Positions 62,059 to 64,000 of a DNA stretch of 64,000 nucleotides are shown here, piece after piece. The translations under genes were made by a program, and so were the position numbers. The stretch is from Triglochin maritima. Lineage: Eukaryota; Streptophyta; Magnoliopsida; Alismatales; Juncaginaceae. Numbering within the stretch: position 1 is the first letter of the stretch; the number at the start of each line of letters is the position of its first letter. Where the stretch lies: positions 1-64,000 of the forward strand of contig OY821789.1 of assembly GCA_963682175.1 (NCBI GenBank), read 5' to 3'. The notes beneath the pieces were generated by a model. The model worked only from the letters and a program-made list of their open reading frames with translations, made no database searches and was not told the origin of the DNA.

Positions 62059-62581
62059 TCAGAATACGGGGCCAGCAGCAAGAATTTCCTGGGTTAGTTT
62101 GCTGTCCTTTCCAATCTCATAAGTAGCAAAAGTCTCGAAGTTGTTCTTGAAGAGACCACCCAGCTTCAGCAGTGTTTCCTTGTAGGCCTCCGTGTTCGAC
62201 CACTGAAAACAAAAGGAACTAATAAGTCATTTGTCCAACAACAGCTGAAAAACGAAACAGCAGATACAACAAGTTGGAGGGAGGGAGGGACCCACGGTGT
62301 TGACAGGATCCAGGATCTCTGGAGGCACACCCTCTAGTTGGGTTGGTATTTCCAGCCCAAACACCTCTGTCTTCTTATAACTGGCATTCAGAAGGCTGCC
62401 TGAGTGGATTGCATCGATGATTTTCCTTGTGTAGGATAACTTGATACGGTTGCCGACACCATAGCTGCAGAATATAAAAGGTTAAGCACATGCATTGATT
62501 ATTCATTTGTTGATATATATCCTCGCTCATTTGTAAACTATCCGTCAGTCTGAATAAAGTAACAGACAGTAACGTAGTAGA

Positions 62582-62628
<47 letters not shown>

Positions 62629-64000
62629 CCTCCAGACCATCCAGTGTTGACGAGCCATCCAGTGGCACCATGCTTCTGCATCTTCTCAGCAAGCATGGCC
62701 GCGTATTTGGTTGGGTGCAACATTATGAATGCTGCCCCAAAGCAAGCTGAAAAGGTGGCTTGTGGCTCTCTCACACCTTCTTCCGTACCAGCAACCTGTT
62801 CAAAAGAAAAATATTAATCAGTCCGGAGTCCAGACAGGCTGATCACTTCATCAGAATTCTAAATTATACGGCTAATGTTAGCAGATATGGGGGTACACAC
62901 CAGGGCAGTGTAGCCGCTTATGAAGTGATACATGGTCTGTGCCATGGTGAGCTTGCTCACAGGAGGGAGCACACCGAAAGCATCACAAGCCAGAAGAATC
63001 ACATTCTTAGGATGTGGCCCGACACAAGGTATTTTTGCGTTAGGAATATATTCAATAGGGTAAGCAGCTCGGGTATTCTCTGTAATACAACGCAACTAAA
63101 TTAGATTATCATCTTCCCACCACTGGATCAGCTATATATTAGTTAGGTGGGTGGGTGGAGTTCATACCTGTGACTGATTTGTCTGTGTAATCCACCTCCC
63201 TTGTATGCTCATCAAACACGACATTCTCAAGGACTGCCCCCCATATAGATTAAAAAGAAAGAAAAGAAGTTATTTTAATTCTCTTGAGAACTGACAATAA
63301 TAATGCAGGATCAAACTTGATGATGGTGTTGTTTGTTGGTTACCGGTTCCAAACTTGATGGCATTCCAGATGTCAGGCTCCTTCTCCCTGGAAAGATCAA
63401 TACACTTGGCATAGCAGCCACCCTCAATGTTGGAAACCCCATTTTCAGTCCAGCAGTGTTCATCGTCCCCTATGAGCAGTCTGTTGTGGTCGGTAGACAG
63501 AGTTGTCTTCCCAGTCCCTACCAAAAAGAAGAGCAAAATCAATTAGAGTCTGTTAGATCAGCACTCATTCTGTATTGTAGAGGTAATCAGTGGGAGAAGT
63601 TGGTAAAAACACGATGCACGTACAAAAGGGGCAAGTGAAGGCAACAACAACAACACAATCATCCAATTAATTAAAAAAGAAGGCAACAAACAACACACAT
63701 CTATCATATTCATGTTCATATATATAAGCCTAGCTACTTATTATTGGTGATCCCTATTTGATAAGAAGTCATAGTTGTGTGAGGAGCATAAATGGTGTGC
63801 ATGCGTGCGTGGGTATTTGTTAATTATATATGTTACCTGAAAGTCCAAAGAAAAGTGCAACATCTCCATGTTTTCCCATGTTGCAGCCGGAATGGAGTGA
63901 GAGGATCTGTCTTTTAGGCATGAGATAATGCATCACGCTAAACAGACCCTTCTTCATCTCCCCAGCATATTGCGTTCCAAGAATGACCATTTCCTTCCTA
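62059..64000 (-). CDS. PCK: Phosphoenolpyruvate carboxykinase (ATP), 3' part
   Basis: ATP-dependent PEPCK (EC 4.1.1.49) converts oxaloacetate and ATP to PEP, CO2 and ADP. In plants it is cytosolic and serves gluconeogenesis. Exons on the minus strand: 64000(partial)-63837, 63517-63344, 63233-63168, 63079-62901, 62795-62626, 62464-62296 and 62202-62059. All phases close, giving about 354 residues of a protein usually near 620-670. Visible signatures in order: [39 protein letters not shown], the P-loop GTGKTTLS across an exon junction, LIGDDEHCW (metal-binding acidic pair), [65 protein letters not shown], and a C-terminus ending LAAGPVF. No break is seen. The N-terminal half lies beyond the window. 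Confidence 0.97.
62584..62624. repeat. (AT)20 microsatellite at a PEPCK splice donor
   Basis: An uninterrupted AT dinucleotide run of about 20 units lies in the PEPCK intron between the GWSGG and YGVGN exons. On the coding strand the intron begins gtatatata, so the donor GT (62625-62624) runs directly into the microsatellite. Confidence 0.95.

Noticed and set aside
62375..62774. Long minus-strand frames with IYIYIY runs
   Set aside because: They read through the (AT)20 intron. Only the PEPCK exon portions are coding.
62760..63638. Plus-strand frames over PEPCK
   Set aside because: Antisense to the PEPCK exons, which have the recognised motifs and consistent splice phases on the minus strand.

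Overview
This window is the extreme left end of a plant chromosome, read from the tip inward. It opens with about 11.2 kb of the Arabidopsis-type telomere repeat (CCCTAAA)n. It continues through about 43 kb of AT-rich subtelomeric satellite and reaches the first ordinary genes only at about 58.9 kb. Three things point to a land plant, probably a eudicot: the heptamer telomere, GT-AG introns in AT-rich intergenic DNA, and plant-specific transposon genes (plant mobile domain plus MULE). I cannot name the species.

Layout. 1-11204: telomere, almost perfect for the outer 8.2 kb, with clustered variant repeats in the inner 3 kb. 11205-50725 and 51963-54622: one satellite family of about 170-bp monomers. 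Two monomer types alternate, giving a dimer of about 340 bp. Several layers of higher-order structure sit on top: units of about 1.86, 1.89 and 3.28 kb, and a large internal duplication displaced by about 17.6 kb. 50726-51957: a solo LTR inserted in the satellite, with a 5-bp target duplication. 54630-58490: a decayed composite transposon. It holds a plant-mobile-domain (PMD) pseudogene on + and the C-terminal remnant of a MULE transposase on -, converging tail to tail. Each begins with a short first exon near its own element end, followed by a cluster of GGCGTC/GACGCC hairpins. 58931-61429: an intact spliced gene for a Methyltransf_16-type protein methyltransferase (+). 62059-64000: the 3' part of an ATP-dependent phosphoenolpyruvate carboxykinase gene (-), which runs off the right edge.

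The two host genes are convergent neighbours and do not share an obvious pathway. The satellite encodes no protein; short open frames in it are by-products of the repeat. The most unusual content is the nested repeat architecture of the satellite and the two-gene PMD/MULE element at the satellite/gene boundary. I found no CRISPR array, operon or prokaryote-type system. Coordinates and splice sites were read by eye; repeat identities come from spot comparisons, not from a full alignment.
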